Source: an uncultured Collinsella sp.
GTDB lineage: Bacteria > Actinomycetota > Coriobacteriia > Coriobacteriales > Coriobacteriaceae
DNA: 50,212 nt
Direction of reading: 5' to 3'
Assembly: GCA_900541675.1 (NCBI GenBank)
Contig: UQKU01000013.1
Location: 1 to 50,212, forward strand
Both the position numbers and the translations under genes were made by a program. Below, in pieces: positions 6,363 to 15,132 of this stretch (the stretch's first letter is position 1; every line of letters starts with the position of its first letter). Under the pieces are notes generated by a model, which did no database searches, was not told where the DNA came from, and saw only the letters and a list, made by a program, of their open reading frames with translations.

Positions 6363-8723
6363 CTAAACGCGGCGCTTAAGCTGGGCTCCACCCTCGCCGG
6401 GCATCAGGCGGCGCGCGTCGTAGACCGAGTCGACGCTGCTGATAGAGGCCAGCAGCGGATCCAGACCACTCGCGTCCGAGATCTCGACCATAAAGCGCAA
6501 GGTTGCAATACCCTCGCGGTTGGTCGACGTGGCGGCGGAAAGAATATTGCCGCCTGCATCGCCAATGGCGATGGTGACGTCCTTGAGCAGGCCCATGCGG
6601 TCCAGGCACTCGACCACAATCTCGACCTGGAAAAGCGTATCGGCAGCACCATCCCACTCTACGTCAATCATGCGCTCGGGATGTTCCATAAGGCCTTTGA
6701 CGTTGGGGCAGTTGGCGCGATGCACCGAAACGCCACGACCGCGCGTGATGAAGCCGACGATGTCGTCGCCCGTCACGGGGTTGCAGCAATGAGCCAGACG
6801 GACCAGCAGGCCGCTGTTGCTCTCGCCCTTGACGATGATGCCGTTACTGGCGCTCTTACCGCGCTTTTGCGGCTTGCGGTTGGAGCCGCGAGCGGGCTGC
6901 TTTACGACCTCGGCGATAGCCTCGGCCTTGGTGAGCTGTTCCTCGGGCTTGGGGTCCAAGATTTGCTCGACCTTATTGCCCACAGCGCGCGGGGCGACCT
7001 TGCCCGCGCCAACGGCTGCAAAAAGGTCCTCGAGCTGCTTGAAGTTAAACTGCTCCGCCACGGCGTTGAGCGCACGCGTGGATCGTGGCGTAGAGATGCC
7101 ATACCCGCGCTTACGCAGGTCCTTGGCCAGTATATCGCGGCCGGCGGCAGCGTCGTCATCCTTGGTCGCGGCGGTGAAATAACGGCGAATCTTTGACTTG
7201 GCCGAAGGTGTCTTGACGATCTTGAGCCAATCGCGCGACGGCTTAGAGCTCTTGTTAGTCAGAATCTCGACACGGTCACCCGTCTTGATCTCGTGCGTGA
7301 GCGGCGCCACCGCACCGTTGATTTTGGCGCCGACACAGTGGTTACCGACCTCGGTATGAACGGCGTAGGCAAAGTCGAGCGGTGTAGAGCCGGCACGAAG
7401 CGCCATGACCTCGCCCTTGGGCGTAAAGACAAAAATTTCCTGGTCGAACAAGTCGACCTTCAGCGAATGCAGGTATTCCTTGGCATCGGTGATCTCGTCA
7501 GACGCCGCCCAGTCGAGTGAGTGCTTGAGCCAGTTGATCTGGTCGTCCAGACGCTGCGCATCGTTAGTCTTGGAGGCAGACGATCCGCCCGACTTCTTAT
7601 ACAGCCAGTGGGCAGCGATGCCATACTCGGCCTGCTCGTGCATTTCGTAGGTTCGAATCTGAATCTCGAGCGGACGGGCCGTGGGGCCGATAACCGTCGT
7701 GTGAAGCGATTGGTAGTTATTGACCTTGGGCATGGCGATATAGTCTTTAAAACGACCGGGCATGGGATGCCACAGGGTATGCACGGCACCAAGCGTGGAA
7801 TAGCAATCGCGCACCGAATGAGTGATGACGCGCAGCGCCACCAGGTCGTAAATCTCGGAGAACTCCTTGCCCTTGCGCTTCATCTTTTGATAGATGGACC
7901 AATAGTGCTTGGAACGACCGTTGATCTGAAAGCCCTCAAGACCAATGCGATTGAGCTCATCGGTGAGCGTCTTGATGGTCTCGGCCAGATAACGCTCGCG
8001 AACCTCGCGCGACTCGGATACCATGCGCGCGATGCGCTGGTAGGCATCGGGCTCCAAGTAGAAAAAGGACAGGTCCTCGAGCTCCCACTTGATTGAACTC
8101 ATGCCCAGGCGGTCGGCCAAAGGCGCGTACACGTCCATGGTCTCGCGTGCCTTAAACAGGCGGCGGTCCTCGCGCAGAGCGGCAAGCGTGCGCATGTTAT
8201 GCAGGCGGTCGGCGAGCTTGACGATGATGACGCGGATGTCCTTGGACATGGCGAGGAACATCTTGCGCAGCGTAAGCGCCTGCTTCTCGTCCATGCTGTC
8301 GACTTCAATGTTGGTGAGCTTGGTCACGCCGTCGACGAGCCCTGCCACGGTTTCGCCAAACAGACCCGAAACATCGGCAAGCGAGGTCTCGGTGTCCTCG
8401 ACGGTATCGTGCAGCAACGCGGCGCACACCACATCGCAGTCCATCTTGAGGTCAGCCAGAATGATAGCTACCTCGACGGGATGGTTAATGTACATCTCAC
8501 CCGAGCGCCGCTTTTGGTTGCAGTGCTTCTCGGCAGCAAAGCAGTAGGCCTGCTCCACATTGGAGAAGTCGTCCTCGTTCATATATTTGAGGCACAGACG
8601 CTCCAGCTTGTCGTAGCTGTCCGCCATAATCTCGGGCGGCAGCTCATCGGCATGTTTATAGTGCTCCATCTCCGAAAACGGCTGGAGGGTGGAATCATGG
8701 GCGGTACGGGCTGCGGCGTCCAT
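6363..8723 (-). CDS. rel: bifunctional (p)ppGpp synthetase/hydrolase (Rel)
   Basis: Makes and degrades the stringent-response alarmone (p)ppGpp. The 786-residue protein has the full long-RSH order. The HD hydrolase domain (about 60-200) shows NHPVEVA with His81 and LLHDTVED with His105-Asp106, so hydrolysis should be active. The synthetase domain (about 245-370) has KMKRKGKEFSEIYD and FKDYIAMPKVNNYQSLHTT. A TGS domain follows (about 430-490), and a C-terminal ACT domain (about 695-780). It is probably co-transcribed with recJ, whose stop is 15 bases upstream. A purine-rich ribosome-binding site (GGGGAAGGGG) precedes the ATG. Confidence 0.96.
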   Translation of the reverse strand: MDAAARTAHDSTLQPFSEMEHYKHADELPPEIMADSYDKLERLCLKYMNEDDFSNVEQAYCFAAEKHCNQKRRSGEMYINHPVEVAIILADLKMDCDVVCAALLHDTVEDTETSLADVSGLFGETVAGLVDGVTKLTNIEVDSMDEKQALTLRKMFLAMSKDIRVIIVKLADRLHNMRTLAALREDRRLFKARETMDVYAPLADRLGMSSIKWELEDLSFFYLEPDAYQRIARMVSESREVRERYLAETIKTLTDELNRIGLEGFQINGRSKHYWSIYQKMKRKGKEFSEIYDLVALRVITHSVRDCYSTLGAVHTLWHPMPGRFKDYIAMPKVNNYQSLHTTVIGPTARPLEIQIRTYEMHEQAEYGIAAHWLYKKSGGSSASKTNDAQRLDDQINWLKHSLDWAASDEITDAKEYLHSLKVDLFDQEIFVFTPKGEVMALRAGSTPLDFAYAVHTEVGNHCVGAKINGAVAPLTHEIKTGDRVEILTNKSSKPSRDWLKIVKTPSAKSKIRRYFTAATKDDDAAAGRDILAKDLRKRGYGISTPRSTRALNAVAEQFNFKQLEDLFAAVGAGKVAPRAVGNKVEQILDPKPEEQLTKAEAIAEVVKQPARGSNRKPQKRGKSASNGIIVKGESNSGLLVRLAHCCNPVTGDDIVGFITRGRGVSVHRANCPNVKGLMEHPERMIDVEWDGAADTLFQVEIVVECLDRMGLLKDVTIAIGDAGGNILSAATSTNREGIATLRFMVEISDASGLDPLLASISSVDSVYDARRLMPGEGGAQLKRRV

Positions 8724-8738
8724 CGAGGTCCCCTTCCC

Positions 8739-11700
8739 CTAGGCCCGCGGTACGATCGGGCGGTTAACTTTGGCTAGCATATCAGAAGCGCACGAATCGA
8801 GTGCCCAGCTCCGAAAAGCCGTGAACTCCATGCGCGAGCGCAAGCCCTCCAAATAGCGAATTGACCTGCTTAATTGCACGCGACCGGGGTTTTCCGCCAT
8901 CGCGATGCGACGCGTATCGTCAAACCCCGAAACGCGGCAGAAACCGAGTTCTTCGAAGATTCCCAGGCCGCTTTCCACCGAGCGCTCGTCGACCGGCGTG
9001 CGGGCATCGATGGCAAGACACATCTGCGCAATGTCGATATCGCTCGCGCAGAATGAATCGTCCCCCGTCTTGCCACGGTTGGAGCGCCACATGGTCTGCA
9101 GCGCTCGATAGAGAGTGACAAGCTCATCGCGCTCGGGCGCGTAACAATCGAGCAGGCGCTCATTAATACGAGCGTCACGCGACGAATAGAGCAGGTGAAT
9201 CACGGCGGGCTGTCCATCGCGGCCGGCACGGCCACTCATCTGGTTAAACTCAATCGCACCAAACGGCATGTGGTAGAGCACGACATGACGGATATCGGGC
9301 AGGTTGACGCCCTCACCGAAGGCAGAGGTCGAAACGATGCAACTGAGGCTTCCGTCGCGAAACGCTTCCTCGACACGGCGGCGATCGGAGCGCGCAAGCC
9401 CGGCGTTATAGAACGCAATATGGGTCGCGCAGTCGGGCACGCGTTTGCGCAACGTCTTGGCAAGCGCCACGGACTGGTCGCGCGAGTTGACGTAGATGAC
9501 GGTCTTCTCCCCCGTCGCCACGATTGACACCAGGCGATTTTCGCGGCTCGCAAGGTCACGGTCGTCCTCGAGTTGCAGGTTCTCGCGAACGGTCTCGTCG
9601 ACCACCGTCCTGGTAATCGGCAATACACGAGCAAGCTCCGCCACGACCGGGGCCGTCGCGGTAGCCGTTGCCGCCATGACAACGGGGTCGCCCAGGGCTT
9701 TGAGAATATCGGGCATGTCGAGGTAGGCGCTCCGGTCGCCGCCTTTGGCAAGACCGGCATGGTGTGCCTCATCGATAACGACAAAGCCAATACGTCCAGA
9801 ACGTGCAAAGCGATCGCGATGGATAGACAGGAACTCCGGCGTCGTGAGAACGATGCCGGTGCGGCCCGAAGCCAGGCCGGCAAACACGTCATCGCGCGCT
9901 GCCTCCACGGTCTCGCCGGTCAACACGCCCACGCCAATGCCGAGCGCAGCCATCGTCGACGAGAGGTGATAAGCCTGGTCGGCAACGAGCGCGCGCAGCG
10001 GATAGACAAAGATGCTCGCCCGCCCACGAAGGACCGCCTCGCGCGCGGCGTGCACATGGAAGATGAGCGACTTGCCGCGCCCCGTCCCCATAACGGCCAA
10101 GACGCTCTGGTGGTCGGCGAGCGCGTCGAGTGCCTCGACCTGCGCGCGATGCGGCTGGTTCGAGCCGATAAAGCTATGGATAAGCGAGCGCGTGAGCTCG
10201 GTATAAGAAAGCTGGGCGAGCGTCTCACGTTTACGCGACTCCAGGCGCAGGCCAGAATCCGCTGGTTGCACGCCGCGGCGAAGCTCACATGCCGGATCGT
10301 CGATATTGGGCGCCGCGGTATCGCGCACCAAGACATCTTTAATCATGAGCTTGGGCTTCACACGTCCCTGCCAATGTTCGGCCACGGCCTCGAACACCAA
10401 GTCGACGGCACTGTCGCAATTGATGAGTTTATCGATCTGCGGCACGCGGAACATGATGGCCGGCACGCTCGCGGCGCCATCGGTCGCCACAAAGCGCATG
10501 TGCTCGCCGGTTTTGCCCACCACGGCGCGATCGCACATCGTCACGCCCTCGGCGGCCAGAAGCGGCACCTTATTGCCCTGGCCAAACGGCTCAAGACGGG
10601 AAATCTGCTCGATGGTCTCGATATTCAGCTCGGAGAGGTCAACGGTGGCGGCAACCTCGTCAGTGTCCTCAAAGTCATCGGCAGGAAGCTCCGATAGCAC
10701 GGCCGAAAGGCGACGGCGGAACTCATCGAGCTTGGATGCCTCGATGGTCACGCCCACCGCACCGGCATGCCCGCCGCGACGAATCAGCAGGTCGGAGCAG
10801 CGTTCTACGGCGTCGAACAGGTTGACTTTGCCCACCGAGCGACCCGAACCGCGAGCGATACCGTCCTCGATCGAGAACAGCAGCGCCGGCACGTGATAAC
10901 GGTTGGTCAGGCGGCTCGCCACGATGCCCTTGACGCCCTCGTGCCAACCTTCGCCGCCCACGACAATCGCGCGCCCGCCGTCATAAGTCTCCTCGACCTT
11001 CGCCATGGCATCGCGCGTAAGCTCGGCCTCGATCTCGCGGCGTTGGCGATTGATTTCCTCGAGCTCGGCGGCAAGCGCGCTCGCTTCGATGGGGTCGCGG
11101 GCAAGCAGCAGGTCGAGCGCCAGCTTGGGATCAGCCATGCGGCCGGCAGCATTCAGACGAGGGATGAGCGAAAACGACAGGCCGTCGGCCGTAATGGTAG
11201 AAAGGTCGGCCTTGGCAAGTGCGGCAAGCGCGATATAACCGGGGCGGGCCGTCACGCGCATCTGCTGGATGCCCTCGGCGACCAGTGCGCGATTCTCGGG
11301 CGTGAGCGGCATCATGTCGGACACGGTGCCCAGCGCCGCGACCTCTATCAGCGAACGCCAATACGACGGCTTGCCCAAACGCTCGCCCAGGACCTGTACC
11401 AGCTTAAGCGCCACACCGGCACCGGCAAGCTCGCGCGAGGGGCCCTCGTCCTCGAGCTTGGGGTCGGTCAGGGGCACGCCCTGCGGCACCTGGTCGGACG
11501 GCTCGTGATGGTCCGTGACCACCAAATCAATCCCCAGGCTCTCCAGGTAGGAGACCTCTTCCTTGGCAGCAATACCGTTATCGACGGTCACAATCAGGTT
11601 GGGTTGAGCAAGCTCGTTGACGCGGTCGAGCGCCGCACGCGACAGGCCGTAGCCCTCGTCAAAGCGGTGCGGAATAAACGGCGTGACGTTGGCGCCAAAC

Positions 11701-12026
11701 GAACGTAGCGCCTCGGTCAACAGACAAGTCGACGTAATGCCGTCGACGTCAAAATCGCCAAAGACGGCGATACGCTCGTGGTTGCGAATAGCACGCTCAA
11801 CGCGGTCGGCGACGACCGCCATGCCCGGAATAACAAGCGGGTCCGCCCAGTCGCGATCGAGCGAAGGCGTCAAAAACAGCTGGCCTTCCTCGATGGATGT
11901 AATGCCGTGCGCAACCATAATGCGCGCCACCAGCCCGGGTATGCCCAGACCAGCCGAAAGCTCCTTTTCGAGCTCGGGATTTTGCTGAGCGACCGCCCAG
12001 CGATGCGTCGTCTTAAGCGATGACAT
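8739..12026 (-). CDS. recJ: RecJ exonuclease fused to a RecQ-like SF2 helicase
   Basis: A 1095-residue fusion. The N-terminal half (to about 570) is RecJ: FGDFDVDG (about 89-96), VTVDNG, VTDHHEP (about 167-173), then DHHA1 elements GSGRSVG and GGHAGAVG. RecJ degrades single-stranded DNA 5' to 3' in recombination and mismatch repair. The C-terminal half is a superfamily 2 helicase: Walker A MGTGRGKS (about 645-652), DEAHH (about 750), ATATAT, STSAFGEGVNLPD and QMSGRAGRDG (about 930). Both active sites look intact. Helicase and exonuclease in one chain would couple unwinding to 5'-strand resection, as RecQ and RecJ do as partners. An ordinary RecJ is about 550-750 residues. A 21-codon upstream ORF overlaps its start. 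Confidence 0.93.
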   Translation of the reverse strand: MSSLKTTHRWAVAQQNPELEKELSAGLGIPGLVARIMVAHGITSIEEGQLFLTPSLDRDWADPLVIPGMAVVADRVERAIRNHERIAVFGDFDVDGITSTCLLTEALRSFGANVTPFIPHRFDEGYGLSRAALDRVNELAQPNLIVTVDNGIAAKEEVSYLESLGIDLVVTDHHEPSDQVPQGVPLTDPKLEDEGPSRELAGAGVALKLVQVLGERLGKPSYWRSLIEVAALGTVSDMMPLTPENRALVAEGIQQMRVTARPGYIALAALAKADLSTITADGLSFSLIPRLNAAGRMADPKLALDLLLARDPIEASALAAELEEINRQRREIEAELTRDAMAKVEETYDGGRAIVVGGEGWHEGVKGIVASRLTNRYHVPALLFSIEDGIARGSGRSVGKVNLFDAVERCSDLLIRRGGHAGAVGVTIEASKLDEFRRRLSAVLSELPADDFEDTDEVAATVDLSELNIETIEQISRLEPFGQGNKVPLLAAEGVTMCDRAVVGKTGEHMRFVATDGAASVPAIMFRVPQIDKLINCDSAVDLVFEAVAEHWQGRVKPKLMIKDVLVRDTAAPNIDDPACELRRGVQPADSGLRLESRKRETLAQLSYTELTRSLIHSFIGSNQPHRAQVEALDALADHQSVLAVMGTGRGKSLIFHVHAAREAVLRGRASIFVYPLRALVADQAYHLSSTMAALGIGVGVLTGETVEAARDDVFAGLASGRTGIVLTTPEFLSIHRDRFARSGRIGFVVIDEAHHAGLAKGGDRSAYLDMPDILKALGDPVVMAATATATAPVVAELARVLPITRTVVDETVRENLQLEDDRDLASRENRLVSIVATGEKTVIYVNSRDQSVALAKTLRKRVPDCATHIAFYNAGLARSDRRRVEEAFRDGSLSCIVSTSAFGEGVNLPDIRHVVLYHMPFGAIEFNQMSGRAGRDGQPAVIHLLYSSRDARINERLLDCYAPERDELVTLYRALQTMWRSNRGKTGDDSFCASDIDIAQMCLAIDARTPVDERSVESGLGIFEELGFCRVSGFDDTRRIAMAENPGRVQLSRSIRYLEGLRSRMEFTAFRSWALDSCASDMLAKVNRPIVPRA

Positions 12027-12078
12027 AGGCGCTCACCCCCGATAGGGGCAGGTCGCCGCGATACCTCTCACGGTTCAT
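12013..12078 (-). CDS. 21-residue upstream ORF overlapping the recJ start
   Basis: An ATG at 12076-12078 opens a frame of 21 codons (begins MNRERYRGDL, ends VSAYVIA) ending in TAA at 12013-12015, so it overlaps the first 14 bases of recJ in another frame. AGAGGA lies about 9 bases before its ATG, a better site than the weak GGGGGTGAG before recJ. The arrangement suggests translational coupling. The peptide matches no family I know, and it may be only a leader ORF. Confidence 0.35.
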   Translation of the reverse strand: MNRERYRGDLPLSGVSAYVIA

Positions 12079-12134
12079 AGCGATGAGTCCTCTGTGTATG
12101 CCCGCTTCGGCAGGCAGATCTGTTGAACGGATTT

Positions 12135-12140
12135 ATTATA
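12135..12140 (-). promoter_or_regulatory. candidate -10 box for the recJ-rel operon
   Basis: A perfect TATAAT on the minus strand, about 57 bases before the upstream ORF and 109 before recJ. No good -35 hexamer lies 16-18 bases upstream, so only the -10 match supports it. It lies between two divergent transcription units. Confidence 0.35.
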
Positions 12141-12300
12141 CCGTGCGGCACGGACGCAGAGCCTCGCGGCACGCCCTGGTTTCGGTAAACGAGGCCGGTA
12201 ATAGCCTCGAAATAATCGAGCGTTTCTGACGCACGGACGCATGCGAGCGTCTAGCATATCCATTCAAACGAGTTCGCGGATAAAGGGAGTCACGGGGCAT

Positions 12301-13299
12301 ATGAAGCAATGGGTTGGACTGGGAAAGTTCCTCGCGGGGCATATGCAGGTCATCGTTCCGATTTGCGTAACGCTCGGCGTGCTCTTTCCCCAGCAGATCG
12401 GCGTACTCAAGCCCATCGTTCCCGCCCTCTTCGCCTTTATGACGTTCCAAGGTGCGCTCAGCAACACCTTCCACCAGGTCGCTGAGGTGTTCCGCCGTCC
12501 CCTGCACCTGATTTTGGCGCTGCTCGTCTCGGCGGTGCTTATTCCCATAGCAGCCTATGCCATGGGATCGCTGTTCTTTGGCTCCAATCCCAACCTTGTC
12601 TGCGGCATCGTGCTCGAGTACAGCGTACCCGTGGCGGTCACTGCCTTTATGTGGATTAGCATGTTCGGCGGCAACGGCCCGCTCGCGCTCACCATCATCC
12701 TGACGTCCTCGGTTATCTCGCCTGTGACGATTCCGCTCACGCTGAAGCTCTTGCTGGGTGCCACCGTCTCGATCGATGTGCCGAGCATGATGCAGGACAT
12801 GGCCTTTATGATCGCCATCCCCGCCGTGCTCGGCATCGTGATCAACGAGCTCACACGTGGATGGGGACACGAGAAGCTCTCCCCCGCGCTCTCGCCCGCC
12901 TGCAAGTTCATGATGATGGGCATTATCGCCTCCAACTCCACCGCCATGAGCGAGTACGTCCTGCACATGAACGCGATGCGTCTGGAAGTCGCCCTCTTTA
13001 TTTTGACCTTCGCCATCAGCGACTTTGTCGTCGGTTTTCTGGTCGCCCGTGCGCTGCATCTGCCATATAGCGAGACGACTACCATGTGCTTTACCTGCGG
13101 CATGCGTAACATCTCTTCGGGCGCCGTCATCGCCACACAGTACTTTCCAGGCGAAGTCGTGTTTCCCGTCATGTGCGGAACGCTGTTTCAGCAGATACTC
13201 GCCTCGTTTATCGGGCATCTCTTTGAGCGTCTGACCGGCGAGGAGCGCGCCGCCCAGCGCAAGCGTGTCGAGGCCGGCCGCGACGCCATGGCGCGCTAG
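12301..13299 (+). CDS. bile acid:sodium symporter (BASS) family transporter
   Basis: About 332 residues from the ATG at 12301, which has AAAGGGAG 11 bases upstream; a frame open further upstream adds residues with no site. Some nine or ten hydrophobic helices fill the protein. Glycine- and asparagine-containing segments such as FTCGMRNISSGAVIATQYFP, with the CGMRN/TGMRN type signature of this superfamily, support the call. Family members import bile acids or small organic anions such as pantoate and pyruvate with sodium; which one applies cannot be told. The gene is alone on the plus strand, transcribed away from recJ and convergent with the DUF4931 gene. Confidence 0.75.
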   Translation: MKQWVGLGKFLAGHMQVIVPICVTLGVLFPQQIGVLKPIVPALFAFMTFQGALSNTFHQVAEVFRRPLHLILALLVSAVLIPIAAYAMGSLFFGSNPNLVCGIVLEYSVPVAVTAFMWISMFGGNGPLALTIILTSSVISPVTIPLTLKLLLGATVSIDVPSMMQDMAFMIAIPAVLGIVINELTRGWGHEKLSPALSPACKFMMMGIIASNSTAMSEYVLHMNAMRLEVALFILTFAISDFVVGFLVARALHLPYSETTTMCFTCGMRNISSGAVIATQYFPGEVVFPVMCGTLFQQILASFIGHLFERLTGEERAAQRKRVEAGRDAMAR

Positions 13300-13329
13300 A
13301 CTGTCCGCATTACACGGGTGTTAATCTTG

Positions 13330-14127
13330 CTATACGAGCGTTTCCAGATGCGCACGCAAGCGCTCAGCATCGATATCGAGCGTTGTCTCGGCATTGACCT
13401 GGGCCAAACGATAGCCGACAAAGTAGGGCGAAACCACCCAACGCGGCAGCGCCTTGGCAATGGTCCGACCGCCCAGGTGATAGAAGAACAAGTTGTACGA
13501 CTCTGCGCGACCACCGTGGTGCTCGTTCAGGATATAGCGCAGAGCCACCTGGATCGCATCGGCGAAGAGATCTGCCTCGGCTTGGTCTCTTGTGTCATCG
13601 CTGGCGGCGATTCCCTGCGGGGCTGAAACGTTGACCTCAAAGAACCCCATGATCGGTTCGGTTGAGATGTTGGCCGCGATTCTCCCCTGTTGCCAGACAT
13701 TGATGCCTTCGAAATTGGCGGAAGTCAACGAAGCATAGCCGTCTTCCTGCTCCAAACCCACAATCTGCATGTGCGGATGAACGAGACTACCGCCCGAGAG
13801 AGGACCCTTGTTCTTGTACATGAGCACGCTTCGATACTGCCGTGAATCGATCATCTGCTGCCAGCAATCCAGGGCAAACCTCATCACATGGTGGAGTTCA
13901 TCTGGCTCATAGGTCACCAGGTCGGCATCGTGATCGGCTGACTCGATCAGCACGGTTTGACGGGTGGCGCGCAGGGTTTTGAACTTATTCTCGAGCCAGA
14001 TGCAGTCGCCGTCGCGCCGGATGATATTGGCGAGTCCCTCGGTATCGCAAAAGGGGCACGCGGTGCCAGGGCGCCGGTTGTCGTCGGGCTTGCCGCTCGC
14101 CTGCTGAACGTCAAATACCAGCGCCAC
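13330..14127 (-). CDS. DUF4931-type, GalT/HIT-like protein
   Basis: A 265-residue protein with a CPFC pair (Cys24, Cys27) that looks like a zinc knuckle, and an HPHMQ motif (His117, His119, Gln121). This is the arrangement of galactose-1-phosphate uridylyltransferase, whose central histidine carries the nucleotide. DUF4931 proteins share the fold but have no assigned reaction; a nucleotidyl transfer or phosphorylase activity is an inference. It starts 3 bases after the cutC stop and is almost certainly co-transcribed with it. It ends 30 bases from the convergent transporter gene. Confidence 0.7.
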   Translation of the reverse strand: MALVFDVQQASGKPDDNRRPGTACPFCDTEGLANIIRRDGDCIWLENKFKTLRATRQTVLIESADHDADLVTYEPDELHHVMRFALDCWQQMIDSRQYRSVLMYKNKGPLSGGSLVHPHMQIVGLEQEDGYASLTSANFEGINVWQQGRIAANISTEPIMGFFEVNVSAPQGIAASDDTRDQAEADLFADAIQVALRYILNEHHGGRAESYNLFFYHLGGRTIAKALPRWVVSPYFVGYRLAQVNAETTLDIDAERLRAHLETLV

Positions 14128-14130
14128 GGG

Positions 14131-14808
14131 TTACGCCTCCAGCGGCACGATCTTGGTGCCATGGAGCTCGGAGACGCCCAATGCCGCCGCCACGGTATCG
14201 CGGTTGGCCGTGGAAATGCCGCCGCCGGGAAGGATGGTCAGGCGGTCGCCCGCATACTCGACAAGACGCGATAGGTGCTCCAGATTGTCCTCGATCGGCG
14301 TTCCGGCAGCACCACCATGCGTCAGGATACGCGTGATGCCGCAGTCGGCGAGTGTGTCGACGGCATCGAGCTGAGCCTCGGGCGAGAGCTGGTCAAACGC
14401 CATGTGGAAGGTGATGTCAAGGGACTCGCGCTTGCACTCCTCGGTCGCGCAGCCCGCGGCCATCACGAGGGCGCCCAACGTAAGCTCGTCGAGCGCCCAG
14501 CCGCCGGCACAAGGCTTGCAGCAGCCAAAGACCAAGCCATCGGCGCCGGCGCTCACGGCAAGACCCAAGTCCATCTCCATCATGCGCAGCTCGTCCTGGT
14601 TGTAGTGAAAGTCACCGCCACGCGGGCGAATCATGCACATCGCTCGTGCGTCATGCTCGTGAGCATAGCTGACCGTAGCGCTGATAACACCAGCCGAGGG
14701 CGTAGTGCCACCGACGGCAAGGTTGTCGCACAGCTCGATGCGCTTTGCACCGGCATCGATAGCCGCCGGCACCCGCTCAAAGTTCTCGGCACAAAACTCG
14801 TACAGCAT
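14131..14808 (-). CDS. cutC: CutC family protein
   Basis: A 225-residue TIM-barrel protein from ATG 14808, which has GGGGGT upstream; an ATG 13 codons earlier lacks one. Family hallmarks are LYEFCAENF at the start, RIELCDNLAVGGTTPS, MIRPRGGDFHY, and THGGAAGTP near the end. CutC was first linked to copper tolerance in E. coli, but that role has been questioned and the enzymatic function remains unsettled. It is followed after 3 bases by the DUF4931 gene. The inverted-repeat block 14868-15129 lies upstream. Confidence 0.9.
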   Translation of the reverse strand: MLYEFCAENFERVPAAIDAGAKRIELCDNLAVGGTTPSAGVISATVSYAHEHDARAMCMIRPRGGDFHYNQDELRMMEMDLGLAVSAGADGLVFGCCKPCAGGWALDELTLGALVMAAGCATEECKRESLDITFHMAFDQLSPEAQLDAVDTLADCGITRILTHGGAAGTPIEDNLEHLSRLVEYAGDRLTILPGGGISTANRDTVAAALGVSELHGTKIVPLEA

Positions 14809-14867
14809 AGATAGACCCCCAGATGGCAAACGTTTTCCGATGGGCATTGTCGCACGCCCCCATGAAG

Positions 14868-14930
14868 TTGCGGTGGAATAGGGACTGTTTTGGCCTCTGA
14901 GGCTCCCATTTAGTCCCTATTCCATCGCAA
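14868..14930. repeat. 19-bp inverted repeat upstream of cutC
   Basis: TTGCGGTGGAATAGGGACT (14868-14886) pairs with 14912-14930 with one mismatch in 19, around a 25-base loop. It lies 60 bases before cutC. The GGAATAGGGACT core reads as a dispersed intergenic palindrome, not an operator, but no other copy is in this window. Confidence 0.6.
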
Positions 14931-14943
14931 CATAAAGGGGGTA

Positions 14944-15097
14944 GTCGTTGGCATCTGCCACAACGCCGATGTTTTGGCAACGACAGCGAAAGCCCGCCAG
15001 AGCGAGCAAGGTGCCTTGAAACAAGGCAGCATTGACCTTCTGGTCATGCCGCCGAAGTTGAAAGGCAGATTGCCGCTCTGGCGGGCTTGCAGCGTCG
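14944..15097. repeat. multi-armed palindromic element between livF and cutC
   Basis: A perfect 15-bp arm (14990-15004 with 15074-15088, AAGCCCGCCAGAGCG) encloses smaller hairpins, TGCCTTG/CAAGGCA and TGACC/GGTCA. A neighbouring 7-bp hairpin is GTCGTTG (14944-14950) with CAACGAC (14978-14984), and CGAC (14981-14984) can instead pair with GTCG (15094-15097). The whole folds as a branched structure. No protein-coding frame is convincing. It could be a REP-like repeat, a small RNA or a long untranslated structure. Confidence 0.6.
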
Positions 15098-15101
15098 GCT
15101 G

Positions 15102-15129
15102 GTTACGGCGTTTGGCAAAACGCCGTAAC
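15102..15129 (-). terminator. hairpin after livF
   Basis: A perfect 12-bp stem (15102-15113 with 15118-15129, GTTACGGCGTTT) with a 4-base loop begins 3 bases after the livF stop on the minus strand. No T tract follows, so termination may be weak or assisted; it may mainly protect the 3' end of the liv mRNA. Confidence 0.55.
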
Positions 15130-15132
15130 TAT

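Noticed and set aside
9573..10697. 374-residue plus-strand frame
   Set aside because: Antisense to the RecJ-helicase fusion, whose helicase motifs are clear.
12075..12263. 62-residue minus-strand frame between recJ and the BASS transporter
   Set aside because: No ribosome-binding site, Arg-rich composition and no match to any family; the overlapping 21-codon ORF has better signals.
12136..13218. 360-residue minus-strand frame
   Set aside because: Mirror of the BASS transporter; composition (His/Arg/Gly/Asp-rich) is typical of an antisense shadow.
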